A stretch of 64,000 nt of DNA from Rheinheimera sp. UJ63 (GTDB lineage: Bacteria; Pseudomonadota; Gammaproteobacteria; Enterobacterales; Alteromonadaceae), in NCBI RefSeq assembly GCF_021568285.1, contig NZ_JAKGTQ010000006.1, positions 101,703 to 165,702 on the forward strand. The letters are read 5' to 3'. The number at the start of each line of letters is the position of its first letter. Position 1 is the first letter of the stretch. Shown one piece after another: positions 18,737 to 26,860 of the stretch. The notes under the pieces are model-generated. The model had not been told where the DNA came from. It made no database searches and saw only the letters and a program-made list of their open reading frames with translations. The translations under genes were made by a program, and so were the position numbers.

Positions 18737-20764
18737 ATGCAAAGTTTGACATTTCCTGAAAGTAAAAATTTTCATTTTATCAGCGTGTTAGCAGGCGAGC
18801 TTAGTCATTCCTTGACGAGTGAAGATGTGCTATCAACTGAGGCCCAAGATGTTTATAGCGCTATATACGAGCTTTTGCTAAATGCGGCTGAACCCCTTAA
18901 ATATATTGAAAACGACGTGGAGCGCAGTCTATCAGCAGAGTTAATGCAATCCCCTGAAGTGTTCGATTTAGAAAAAGCTAAAACGTTATTTGCAAATTCA
19001 GCATTGTCAATACTAAACCAATCGCTTGCACTTGCTCTTATTTCTTGGTTTGAGCACGGCACCGACTCGCTTGCTCGTTGGCTGAATTTGAAGTCTGATG
19101 AGCAAAAAACGTTTCTTTATATTGCTTGTAATCTATTTACAAGTCTTGATTCGAGATTCTCGGCTGAGCAGTTTCTGAAATACTTAGCGTTAAAGTATGT
19201 ATCGAAACTGGGGCAGCAGTTCGACGAGCAACAGCTTCAAGCCTACATAAACATTGTTATTTTGCAGAGTAAGTTTTGTTATGAATTGCGAATAGATTTT
19301 GAACTGGCTTTCACTCTTTTAAATAGTGGGCTTGATGTCTTAGATAATTTAAACACAAGAGTCAAAGATTCATTGTTATATTTGGAATGCGAGCAGGTAC
19401 TTACAGGTAAATTAGGCGATCTTTACTCACGGCATGTTTATGTTAACCTTGCGAACCAACTTTGTTACAGAAACCTAGCTATTAGTCGGCGTATCATTAA
19501 ACAGTTTGGTGGAACACCTGCGCGTTTTCAAGAATTAGCTATCGCGTTTGGTCGACTAGGTAACTTTGAAGCACTTTATCATGATTCTGGCAGAACAGCG
19601 AAAAAATGGTACTTGCAAAGCTTAATTATCATCGAAGAACAGATGGCTAAGTTTGGTGAAACACCTGAGCGTATGGAATATGTTATTAAATTACTCCACG
19701 CTTTAGTTTTTAGGTATAATAGTGGTGAAAGTTTGGTTTCCAAGCGCAACATATTAGCAGAGTGTTTAGCTATCTGCGATAAGCTAATTTATGTAGATGG
19801 TGAAACAGAAGAGCGCTTAGACATTTTAGCTGATGTGCTTGAAAACTTGCATTACGGAGAGAGGGAAAAGGATTTTGCCAATGCTGAGCGCTCTTTAGCC
19901 ATTCGTGAAAGGTTATTTGCAGGAGATAGTGAAGCTAGAGGTTATTTAAGATCTCTATTTTATCCATTCACAAAACTTGCAAATAATTATGCTCGTAGCG
20001 GTAATGAGGAGGCAGCAAGAGCAACATATACTCGTTTCATTAACATCGCAGAGAATCAAATTAGTCTAAAACCAAATTTTCTTGACTCAGATATGTTGTC
20101 TGCTGCTCTTAGATATTTAGCAGAATTTGAATACGAAATTGGTAATTTTGTTTCAGCTAAAGCATGTTTTACGCGTTATTTAGCTGTCTTAGATGAGTAT
20201 CCTTTACCATCTTCTGAAATTGAAATTAAGATATCCGTGCTGCATCGTTTAGCAATGCTCGATGAGGCTAACGGTGATGATGCCAGCGCAATGGATCATT
20301 ATTTACAAATTGTGGCTATTAATAATCAACAGTATATTGAGCAGTCAGCTTCACCCGAATGTTTGCGAGCGTTAACGGTTGCGCTAAGTCGTTTAGCTGA
20401 TCATGATGATTGTAATATTTTAACTGCCTTGGAAGGTTATAAAAAGTCTTTAATCATTTTGGAGTGCCTGATGTATGCCTTTGGTGAATCAACGGAAGTG
20501 ATTCAGGGTCTAAATATTTTAATCGAACAATGGACTGAAGAAATGGATCTTAGCTTATTGAGTGATGTAAAAGTTTGTTATGCACGTTACTCATTAATCG
20601 TTGATCGATTGCTTGCGGATTTAGAGCAGAAACCAAAGTTTCGAAAGAGTGTATTGGATGAACTTCGACGTTTTTTTCATAAAGAAGAAACGTTAAACTC
20701 AATCGATACCGATACCGATACCGATACCGATACCGATTACATCTTTCTAGACTTTGAATTTTAA
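18737..20764 (+). CDS. TPR-repeat protein
   Basis: A cytoplasmic, all-helical protein of 675 residues, with no signal peptide. I start it at the ATG at 18737, with GGAG 6 nt upstream; an in-frame TTG at 18725 overlaps that site. From about residue 240 it shows tetratricopeptide-like units such as ARFQELAIAFGRLGNFEALY, YLRSLFYPFTKLANNYARSG and ISVLHRLAMLDEANGDDASA. The N-terminal part is helical but not recognisable. The C-terminus ends in (DT)5D from a hexanucleotide repeat. It shares an upstream element with the signal peptidase and lipoprotein genes, so it may scaffold or regulate the same pathway. Function unknown. Confidence 0.7.
   Translation: MQSLTFPESKNFHFISVLAGELSHSLTSEDVLSTEAQDVYSAIYELLLNAAEPLKYIENDVERSLSAELMQSPEVFDLEKAKTLFANSALSILNQSLALALISWFEHGTDSLARWLNLKSDEQKTFLYIACNLFTSLDSRFSAEQFLKYLALKYVSKLGQQFDEQQLQAYINIVILQSKFCYELRIDFELAFTLLNSGLDVLDNLNTRVKDSLLYLECEQVLTGKLGDLYSRHVYVNLANQLCYRNLAISRRIIKQFGGTPARFQELAIAFGRLGNFEALYHDSGRTAKKWYLQSLIIIEEQMAKFGETPERMEYVIKLLHALVFRYNSGESLVSKRNILAECLAICDKLIYVDGETEERLDILADVLENLHYGEREKDFANAERSLAIRERLFAGDSEARGYLRSLFYPFTKLANNYARSGNEEAARATYTRFINIAENQISLKPNFLDSDMLSAALRYLAEFEYEIGNFVSAKACFTRYLAVLDEYPLPSSEIEIKISVLHRLAMLDEANGDDASAMDHYLQIVAINNQQYIEQSASPECLRALTVALSRLADHDDCNILTALEGYKKSLIILECLMYAFGESTEVIQGLNILIEQWTEEMDLSLLSDVKVCYARYSLIVDRLLADLEQKPKFRKSVLDELRRFFHKEETLNSIDTDTDTDTDTDYIFLDFEF
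20704..20737 (+). repeat. CGATAC hexanucleotide microsatellite
   Basis: Five perfect tandem copies of CGATAC plus CGAT inside the 3' end of the TPR gene, encoding Asp-Thr dipeptides. Length changes would add or remove two residues without a frameshift. Confidence 0.9.
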
Positions 20765-20796
20765 TTTGATTAGTAAATTAAGAAACGTACTAAGTT

Positions 20797-20828
20797 AAAA
20801 AAATCGCCAGCTAATCTGGCGTTTTTTA
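20797..20828 (+). terminator. Rho-independent terminator of the TPR gene
   Basis: CGCCAG and CTGGCG form a stem around a CTAAT loop at 20805-20821, with an A-run before and TTTTTT after. The A/T flanks make it usable from both strands. Confidence 0.85.
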
Positions 20829-20932
20829 TTTCCTCATAATTCAGGGATAAATTGACAGTTGATGTGGTTAAAGGCTTTGCGTCCAAGTTTCCAATTTTAA
20901 TTAACGATTAAATTGGTTGTGTCATTTTCATT

Positions 20933-20972
20933 ATGCATCAGATGAGCGGCCCTTATTTATAGTGTTCTCTTA
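20933..20972 (+). promoter_or_regulatory. Shared upstream element, copy B
   Basis: ATGCATCAGATG followed by TTATTTATAGTG and TCTCTTA, matching the element upstream of the TPR gene. It lies about 65 bp before the signal peptidase start. Confidence 0.5.
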
Positions 20973-21035
20973 CGGCCAAGCAGTTTAGTAAACCATTACA
21001 CACTGCTAATTATCCTTTATCTGTTGGAGAATGAC

Positions 21036-21743
21036 ATGATTATTTCGCAATCGGCGCCCGCCAAAACTAATTCAAATAACATGAGTAAAAAGTGGTTATG
21101 GTTATTTGTCCCTCTTCTAATGGCATCTATGTTCTTAACATGGGTAGCGTTATCAACAAACTCATATATTGCAAATATTACGGGTATATCGATGCTCCCG
21201 TTAATAAAGAATGGCGACAAAGCTTTTATGCAAAGCGTTGGATCAAAAATAGAGGTGGGTAAAATTCACGGAGTAAGTTCTTTTAAAACTTCGTACAGTG
21301 AAACAGGCGTATCGCCAAACCTGATGAAACGAATTATAGCAGGGCCAGGCGATACTTTAGTCTTTCATGCCAGCACTGGAGAATGGTTGTCCATTAACGG
21401 CCAAGATGTTGTCATTTCGCCAGCTCAGGGGCACGAAGATTTGTTCTTAACTAATGCAAGCAAAACATATAAGCTTTTGGCAGGAGAGATTGAACACTTA
21501 AAAACCCCAATTTATCGTGTTGAAACTAATAATGTTAATGACATGCCGATTACATTTGCTTATTTGAACGAACATGCTGATGTTGATCATAAAGTGGTCG
21601 TGCATGTTCCAGATGATCATTATTTTGTTATGTCAGATAACTGGCTAGGAAATTTGGATAGCCGTTACTTTGGACCCATCCACAAAAGACATCTGCGGTT
21701 TAAAGTGGTTGCAGTTTTACCGAAACACACGCAGTTGCATTAA
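21036..21743 (+). CDS. Accessory signal peptidase I (S26 family)
   Basis: A 235-residue membrane-anchored serine peptidase that removes signal peptides at the outer face of the inner membrane. One N-terminal membrane helix (WLWLFVPLLMASMFLTWVAL) lies at 20-39. The catalytic Ser is S52 in GISMLPLIKNGD and the catalytic Lys is K98 in MKRIIAGPGD. Box E is present as SDNWLGNLDSRYFG, with Ser where LepB usually has Gly (GDN). It is shorter than housekeeping LepB and has a single transmembrane helix, like TraF/accessory signal peptidases. I used the ATG at 21036 (GGAG 6 nt upstream). The neighbouring lipoprotein and subtilase suggest dedicated processing of local exported proteins, which is inference. 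Confidence 0.85.
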   Translation: MIISQSAPAKTNSNNMSKKWLWLFVPLLMASMFLTWVALSTNSYIANITGISMLPLIKNGDKAFMQSVGSKIEVGKIHGVSSFKTSYSETGVSPNLMKRIIAGPGDTLVFHASTGEWLSINGQDVVISPAQGHEDLFLTNASKTYKLLAGEIEHLKTPIYRVETNNVNDMPITFAYLNEHADVDHKVVVHVPDDHYFVMSDNWLGNLDSRYFGPIHKRHLRFKVVAVLPKHTQLH

Positions 21744-21765
21744 CAACGTTATCTTGTTTCATTAA

Positions 21766-21792
21766 ACAAAGCAGGCACATCGCCTGCTTTGT
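21766..21792 (+). terminator. Terminator-like hairpin after the signal peptidase gene
   Basis: An 11-bp perfect stem (ACAAAGCAGGC with GCCTGCTTTGT) around a 5-nt loop, followed by a short T-rich stretch. Confidence 0.75.
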
Positions 21793-21857
21793 GCATTTTA
21801 AAAAGATCTTTTTAAGTTGGAAAAAATTTCAACTTTTTTTGCAAATAAGTCTTTGGA

Positions 21858-21900
21858 TAATCATCAGATGCATGGCCTCTCATTAATATGGTTTTTATCG
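21858..21900 (+). promoter_or_regulatory. Shared upstream element, weaker copy C
   Basis: ATCATCAGATG, then GGCCTCTCATTAATATGG, resembling copies A and B at a comparable distance (about 65-100 bp) before the lipoprotein start. The match in the second block is imperfect. Confidence 0.35.
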
Positions 21901-21964
21901 GATGCGCGGGAAAGAAATTTTTTCGTTGCTCTTTTACTGATCAGTTATTACAGAGGTATTGCTT

Positions 21965-22834
21965 ATGAAAAATCTTATCGCACTTTCTTTATTTATTCCG
22001 TTACTTACTGCTTGTGGCGGTGGTGAATCAGAGCCACCTATTGGACCTTTTAGTGCCAGGCTAAGTACCATTCCTAGCGTTCTTAACGAGAGTAGCACGT
22101 TACCTGTCTCGGTAACGGTGCAGAATGTGAAAACTTCAGCAAACTTTACGGTAGTTTCTAATATTCCACAGATCATCGTTATGCGTGGAGAGGGTAATAA
22201 CTTTACGCTGCAAGTTGCAGAGGTTGATAGAGAATATTCAGGGTTTATCACATTAACCGCTATCGATGGAACGGATGAAACGCGGCGGGTGCTTACTAAT
22301 ATTCAGGTAACAATAGATAACAGCTCATTTACTGAAAAACTGGCTGATATCGAGTTTTTACAAAGCCAGCGTGAACGTTTAGTCGCGGCAACCGAAGAAG
22401 AAACGCTGTTAGTAGCGTTGCGTGAACTAATGGTGCTCAACAACCCAAGTGAACAAGCAGCACAAACTAGCCACAGCGCTATAAATACCAACGCGACTGC
22501 ACTCTCTAGCGCAATTGCTGCGATACAGGTGAGTAATTATAAGCAAGGTAATGTGTCTGATGCGCAACTTATAACTGAGTATCAGTATGCACTCACTCAC
22601 CTTGAGGAGCATATGGCGCCTTATCGTACATTACTGAATACGCTTTTTAGCCAACTTGCTAACAGTTTACCTGCCGTCGTGCAAGCCAACCAATTTCAGT
22701 TAAATACTCAGCTTAAAACGTCTTCCTTTTTTACGGGTAATGCTGCTTTGGGCCAAGTAGTAGGAGATCAATGGGTTTTCAATGATGACGTCGCTTATTT
22801 AGCTGATTTAACCAACAACACTTGTGGCTTATAA
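21965..22834 (+). CDS. Lipoprotein preceding a secreted subtilase
   Basis: A 289-residue lipoprotein. The signal peptide MKNLIALSLFIPLLTAC ends in a lipobox (LTAC) followed by GGGES, without Asp at +2, so the outer membrane is the likely destination. I used the ATG at 21965 with AGAGG upstream. Residues 20-110 look like a beta-rich Ig-like domain (LPVSVTVQNVKTSANFTVVS), and the rest is helical. The subtilase gene follows after a short gap with its own AGGAG, suggesting an operon. It might be an inhibitor, anchor or chaperone of the protease. I do not recognise the family. Confidence 0.65.
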   Translation: MKNLIALSLFIPLLTACGGGESEPPIGPFSARLSTIPSVLNESSTLPVSVTVQNVKTSANFTVVSNIPQIIVMRGEGNNFTLQVAEVDREYSGFITLTAIDGTDETRRVLTNIQVTIDNSSFTEKLADIEFLQSQRERLVAATEEETLLVALRELMVLNNPSEQAAQTSHSAINTNATALSSAIAAIQVSNYKQGNVSDAQLITEYQYALTHLEEHMAPYRTLLNTLFSQLANSLPAVVQANQFQLNTQLKTSSFFTGNAALGQVVGDQWVFNDDVAYLADLTNNTCGL

Positions 22835-22862
22835 GCTCATTTAATATTTTAGGAGAATGACT

Positions 22863-24632
22863 ATGTTGAAGTTGACTACCGGATTTTCACTGCTGAGTAT
22901 CGCGCTCTTTTCAAGTTGCTTGCTGGCTCAATCTGCACGTTTGATTGTAAGTAATGACATTAAAGCACTTAACTTACCGTATGTTGCTACGCAGTCACAG
23001 GTTCAAACCGAAAACTGTTTTACCTTAAGAAGCGGTAAAAACTGGTGCGTACCTTCGTTGCTTGTACAGCAGACTTCACAGAATATGATGCATCACAATC
23101 ATACCGTAGTATCTACAGAGCTTCGCTCTCAAGTTGTGCATGTGCCTTTAGAACTGACAATTGATGAGGCTGAGCAATTGTTGATAGACAGTGGTCTTTA
23201 CCATTATGTTGAACGTGATGTGATTGTGCAAAGTAGCGAGACGGCATGGCATAGCGTTACACCGAATGATCCTGAGTTTTATAAGCAAGGCTATTTTAAC
23301 GACAACTCTGCGGCTAACCCGATATCATCTTCGGTCTTATCGCTGTGGGGCAAGTTACAAGCGCCAGAAAAGAATGTCGATGTGTATGTGCTTGATGGTG
23401 GGTTTCGTTCACATCAGGATATCAATTATGCCGATGGCGTGAATTTTGTTGTCGTGTCTTTTGACAACGAGCGTAAGTCGGGCTTTTTGGAGCAAGATTT
23501 TAACGAGAGTTGTGAAAGCAGCCATGGTTTGGGTGTTGCAGGTGTTATTGGCGCAGGGATCAGTAATGCTAACGCAATAACCGGTATGGTTGGCGATGTA
23601 ACAATTCATCCAGTTAGAGTACTTAATTGTCGAAATGGTTTTTTAAGTGACGTTGCTGCTTCGCTTGATTGGTTTTCGGGCAATGGGGAATACCTCAAAT
23701 CACAATCACCTGAATTACCTGAGTTTGAGGGTGAGCCGGGCATTATTAATATGAGCTTAGGAGGCATGGTTTCAGAATGTCCTCGTTATTTACAAAATGC
23801 TATTAATAAAGCCATCGCAAAAGGGTTTGTGTTAGTGGCTGCAGCAGGTAATGAGAGTAAAGACGTGGCCATGGTCGCTCCCGCAAATTGTGACGGCGTT
23901 ATTTCTGTCGGTGCTGCTGCATCGAGTGACTATACCCCGACAGATTTGTCTTCATTTAGTAATTATGGTCCCACTCTGGACATAATGGCTCAGGGGAGTT
24001 CCGTTAGTAGCTTAATAAGAAATGAGCAAGTTTCATCTTGGAACGGCACGAGTTTCTCAAGCCCAATCGTGGCAGGTTTACTGGCATTGGTTAAAAAAGA
24101 TTTTGATTTTACTCCAGAGCAGTGGAGTACCTTAGTGGCTATTTCCGGTGAACATCGTTGGTCTGAAAACAGTCGATGTGAGTCTTTAGGCTGTGGTGGC
24201 GGTATTTTAGATGGCGTTAAGCTTTATGAAAATGCTGAAAAATTGCAAAAAGGCGAGTTAAACAGCGCGACATATACTTTAAATTTGATCAGTGCATGTC
24301 GTCAGCAATGGGCCGTAACCAACTTACGCCAAGGCAAAAAGCTGTGTGATCAAGTCAGTTTAGCGTTAGAAGCGTTTTCGAGAATAAATGACCGTGAAGT
24401 CATCAAATTATATGCCGCCGAAAAAGGTGCCGTAGTAAATTTGAATCAGGGGGCAAATTCGTTAACCTGGATAGGTGATTTTTCACAAAGTCATTTCATT
24501 ATGGATAAATCGACACTCTTGAATCGTGATGTCTACGGTCAAATTTGTAATATTGATACTAACGAGTGTCGGTTATTGATGCGCGTGACAACGTCAGATT
24601 TAAACAACGTGCCGATTGCTTGCCAAGAGTGA
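22863..24632 (+). CDS. Secreted subtilisin-like serine protease (S8)
   Basis: A 589-residue exported peptidase. The ATG at 22863 is preferred because AGGAG lies 7 nt upstream; another ATG at 22857 is too close. The signal peptide covers about residues 1-25 (SLLSIALFSSCLLAQSA). The catalytic triad is D178 (VYVLDGGF), H221 (SSHGLGVAGVIG) and a Ser near 396 in NGTSFSSPIVAG, with the oxyanion Asn in AAAGNES. An N-terminal propeptide of about 120 residues precedes the catalytic domain. The C-terminal 130 residues are a beta-rich extra domain with several cysteines. Its stop lies exactly against a truncated IS21-type istB, so the original 3' end may be altered. Confidence 0.85.
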   Translation: MLKLTTGFSLLSIALFSSCLLAQSARLIVSNDIKALNLPYVATQSQVQTENCFTLRSGKNWCVPSLLVQQTSQNMMHHNHTVVSTELRSQVVHVPLELTIDEAEQLLIDSGLYHYVERDVIVQSSETAWHSVTPNDPEFYKQGYFNDNSAANPISSSVLSLWGKLQAPEKNVDVYVLDGGFRSHQDINYADGVNFVVVSFDNERKSGFLEQDFNESCESSHGLGVAGVIGAGISNANAITGMVGDVTIHPVRVLNCRNGFLSDVAASLDWFSGNGEYLKSQSPELPEFEGEPGIINMSLGGMVSECPRYLQNAINKAIAKGFVLVAAAGNESKDVAMVAPANCDGVISVGAAASSDYTPTDLSSFSNYGPTLDIMAQGSSVSSLIRNEQVSSWNGTSFSSPIVAGLLALVKKDFDFTPEQWSTLVAISGEHRWSENSRCESLGCGGGILDGVKLYENAEKLQKGELNSATYTLNLISACRQQWAVTNLRQGKKLCDQVSLALEAFSRINDREVIKLYAAEKGAVVNLNQGANSLTWIGDFSQSHFIMDKSTLLNRDVYGQICNIDTNECRLLMRVTTSDLNNVPIACQE

Positions 24633-25164
24633 ATACCATTTGGGTTAGTAACGGGGGCAACGGGCTGCGGTAAAACGTATCTTGCCTGCTCGCTGGCAAC
24701 ACAAGCGTGCGACCAACATCACAGCGTACGTTACTACCGGCTCGGTGAGCTGTTAGATGAGCTACATATCGGCCACGCCGACGGCTCATACCGCCAACAA
24801 CTGAGCACCTTGGCTAAACGTAAACTGCTCATTCTAGACGATTGGGGCATGGAAGCATTAACGGCGCGACAGGCTAACGACTTGCAGGATGTGATGGAAA
24901 TACGCTACCAGCAATCAAGCACCATTATCGCCAGTCAAATACCGACCCGTGAGTGGTACAAACTGATCCCAAGCCCGACGATCGCTGATGCACTACTAGA
25001 TAGGCTATTACACAACAGTCACCGAATAGAATTAACAGGAGAGTCGATGAGAAAACTAGACCAATCCGATCACTTAGCGTAAAACTAGAGTTATGAAAAA
25101 GAACGGCTAACGGGTGATCGGATAACTCCGGGATCGCTGTTCGGAATCACCGAAATACCCAGCT
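24633..25164 (+). mobile_element. istB: Truncated IS21-family element (istB 3' part and right end)
   Basis: From 24642 to 25082 one frame encodes the C-terminal 147 codons of an IstB-type ATPase: Walker A GATGCGKT near the start, then LLDELHIGHADGSY, LLILDDWGMEAL (Walker B) and LLDRLLHNSHRIELTGES. About 95 N-terminal residues and all of istA are missing, so it cannot transpose. The roughly 80 bp after the stop probably include the right end of the element. The GC content is higher than in the neighbours. It separates the subtilase cluster from the CRISPR region. Confidence 0.8.
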
Positions 25165-25779
25165 ATGCATCAACAAAACCAATTTCGCCAAATTTCAAAC
25201 CTTAATTTTGAACAACGACCAGCTTTTCAAAATGGACACAATCAGGGGCATGAATATGCTCAAGGTAAACCGAAGCTCGAACGTCCAGAGTGGTTTTTAC
25301 AATTAAATACTTTCGGTAAAAAGTGCGCGTTTCAAGTTGAAACAAGTCAAACGAAAGGCGGCTGGATGAGTGTTAATATAGAGTCAGCCGAACGAGAAAA
25401 CCCAAATGATCCGAATAACAAACGGTATTTGTGGACGAACAAAACCGTATTACAAATGACTAAAACTGAGCTGCCAATCTTCGCAGCGGTCATGTTAGGG
25501 TTCTTACCAAGTGCAAGATTTGATAATCATGATTCAAAGTTTTTAGAAGTAATAAACCAAGGTCAGAACTTCTTTATGAAGAGCGGTGGCGGTCAAGGAC
25601 GAAGCCTTCATGTTGCACCAGTACCAACAATTGAAGCGTATATGTATGGCACATTAGCTTTGACGCAGTATTGTAGAAATTTTAATGGTTTAACTACCGA
25701 AACTGGTTTGCAAATCATTACCAAACTTGCCGCTCAACTTTCCGACTGTGGTGGATATAAGCAAGCGCAACAACGGTAA
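25165..25779 (+). CDS. Hypothetical protein, possibly mobile-element derived
   Basis: A 204-residue soluble protein. The N-terminal 45 residues are Gln/Asn-rich and probably disordered (NQFRQISNLNFEQRPAFQNG). The central part (WFLQLNTFGKKCAFQVETSQ, GGWMSVNIESAE) looks beta-rich, and a helical end follows. No ribosome-binding site is visible before the ATG, which lies immediately after the IS end, so the 5' region may have been replaced. I do not recognise it; its style recalls accessory proteins of integrative elements, which is only an impression. Confidence 0.45.
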   Translation: MHQQNQFRQISNLNFEQRPAFQNGHNQGHEYAQGKPKLERPEWFLQLNTFGKKCAFQVETSQTKGGWMSVNIESAERENPNDPNNKRYLWTNKTVLQMTKTELPIFAAVMLGFLPSARFDNHDSKFLEVINQGQNFFMKSGGGQGRSLHVAPVPTIEAYMYGTLALTQYCRNFNGLTTETGLQIITKLAAQLSDCGGYKQAQQR

Positions 25780-25955
25780 AGCATATCAAAATACAAAATT
25801 AACTGAACTAATCCTAGCCCAGTTAATTGCCTTACATCGGGGTAACTCAACGAAATTACATAAGAACCCTCGATCAAGGTTAAACAATGTTCTGCTGTAC
25901 TTGTCCACAATCTGTACTTTGTGGTTAAGTCAGCAGACCTTAAGCACTAATTTTA

Positions 25956-26654
25956 CTAATTATTTGGCCAAGTATTATCAATCTTTAATTCACTGGCGCA
26001 TTTGTAATCATCAGCAAATTGACCTGTAGTTGTACCCCGACAAGCCCAGACGTTACCATAGGCATTTGGCGATTGAAACTGATCCCATTTCCACACAGAA
26101 TCAACTTTTGGTAAGTTATATGCCTGCTCTAATGTTATGTTTCTACATTCATAATCCGCTTTACCTCTAGCTAAACAAATACCTTTGGCCACCGTTGACG
26201 CACCATTACACTGAAAATCAGTTTTACCACTAGCCAAGCAAATGCCTTTGGCCAGCGTTGACGCACCATTACACTGAAAATCAGTTTTACCACTAGCCAA
26301 ACAAATGCCTTTGGCTATCGTTGTTGCACCATTACACTGAAAATCCGTTTTACCACTGGCCAAACAAAAGCCTTTGGCTACCGTTGTCGCACCATTACAC
26401 TGAAAATCAGTTTTACCACTAGCCAAGCAAAAACCTTTGGCTAGTGTTGTGGCACCTCTACACTGATGATCAGTTTTACCACTATTTTTGCAAACTTCTT
26501 TGCCTAGCTCATTTCTCGGAAAATCATCACTTATATTAAGCTTTATGATGATTTCTAAAAAATTCTCTAACTGTGGATTTATTCCAGCAAAAGCACTGAA
26601 TGAACACAAATAAGATGTTAGTAAAAATAGAATTATATTAATATTTTTCAACAC
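25956..26654 (-). CDS. Secreted Cys-rich protein with 21-residue tandem repeats
   Basis: A 232-residue exported protein. It starts at GTG 26654 with AAGGA upstream. A signal peptide covers about residues 1-23 (ILFLLTSYLCSFSAFA). Residues 59-163 are five near-identical 21-residue units of the form GKTDFQCNGATTxAKGxCLAS, each with two cysteines, followed by a diverged sixth unit (GKADYECRN). The regular Cys pairs suggest a disulfide-linked solenoid in the periplasm or outside the cell. The DNA copies are so similar that recent expansion or homogenisation is likely. It reads divergently from the CRISPR cas3 gene, across a shared promoter region with a LexA-box-like site. Function unknown. Confidence 0.7.
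   Translation of the reverse strand: MLKNINIILFLLTSYLCSFSAFAGINPQLENFLEIIIKLNISDDFPRNELGKEVCKNSGKTDHQCRGATTLAKGFCLASGKTDFQCNGATTVAKGFCLASGKTDFQCNGATTIAKGICLASGKTDFQCNGASTLAKGICLASGKTDFQCNGASTVAKGICLARGKADYECRNITLEQAYNLPKVDSVWKWDQFQSPNAYGNVWACRGTTTGQFADDYKCASELKIDNTWPNN
26166..26480 (-). repeat. 63-bp tandem repeats, five copies
   Basis: Five nearly identical 63-bp units inside the secreted repeat-protein gene, corresponding to 21 codons each. The period is seen directly from the recurrence of the TTACCACTAGCC block every 63 bp. Confidence 0.85.
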
Positions 26655-26742
26655 GAAAAGTCCTTTTTAAATAATATTAGGGTTAAGTCAGCATCACAAT
26701 TGATGCGTATTTGTACTAATCTCACTTGCAGCGTAAATTTAA

Positions 26743-26758
26743 CTGTATATAATTACAG
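26743..26758. promoter_or_regulatory. LexA-box-like palindrome in the divergent cas3/repeat-protein promoter
   Basis: CTGTATATAATTACAG fits the gammaproteobacterial LexA consensus CTGT-N8-ACAG, with an AT-rich centre and AACTGTA/TACAGTT arms. It lies about 100 bp before cas3 and about 90 bp before the divergent secreted-protein gene. It may place one or both under SOS control. Confidence 0.5.
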
Positions 26759-26860
26759 TTAACCTTGGAAAGGCATTCATTGAGTCTAATCAAATATACA
26801 AACTGATGTTGAGCTAGAAAAATTTCATTATCGTAAACAAACAACACTAAGGATTGGTAG

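Noticed and set aside
25727..26029. A 100-codon plus-strand frame overlapping the end of the 25165 gene
   Set aside because: It overlaps both the 25165 gene and the 3' end of the secreted repeat-protein gene, and has no ribosome-binding site or domain.
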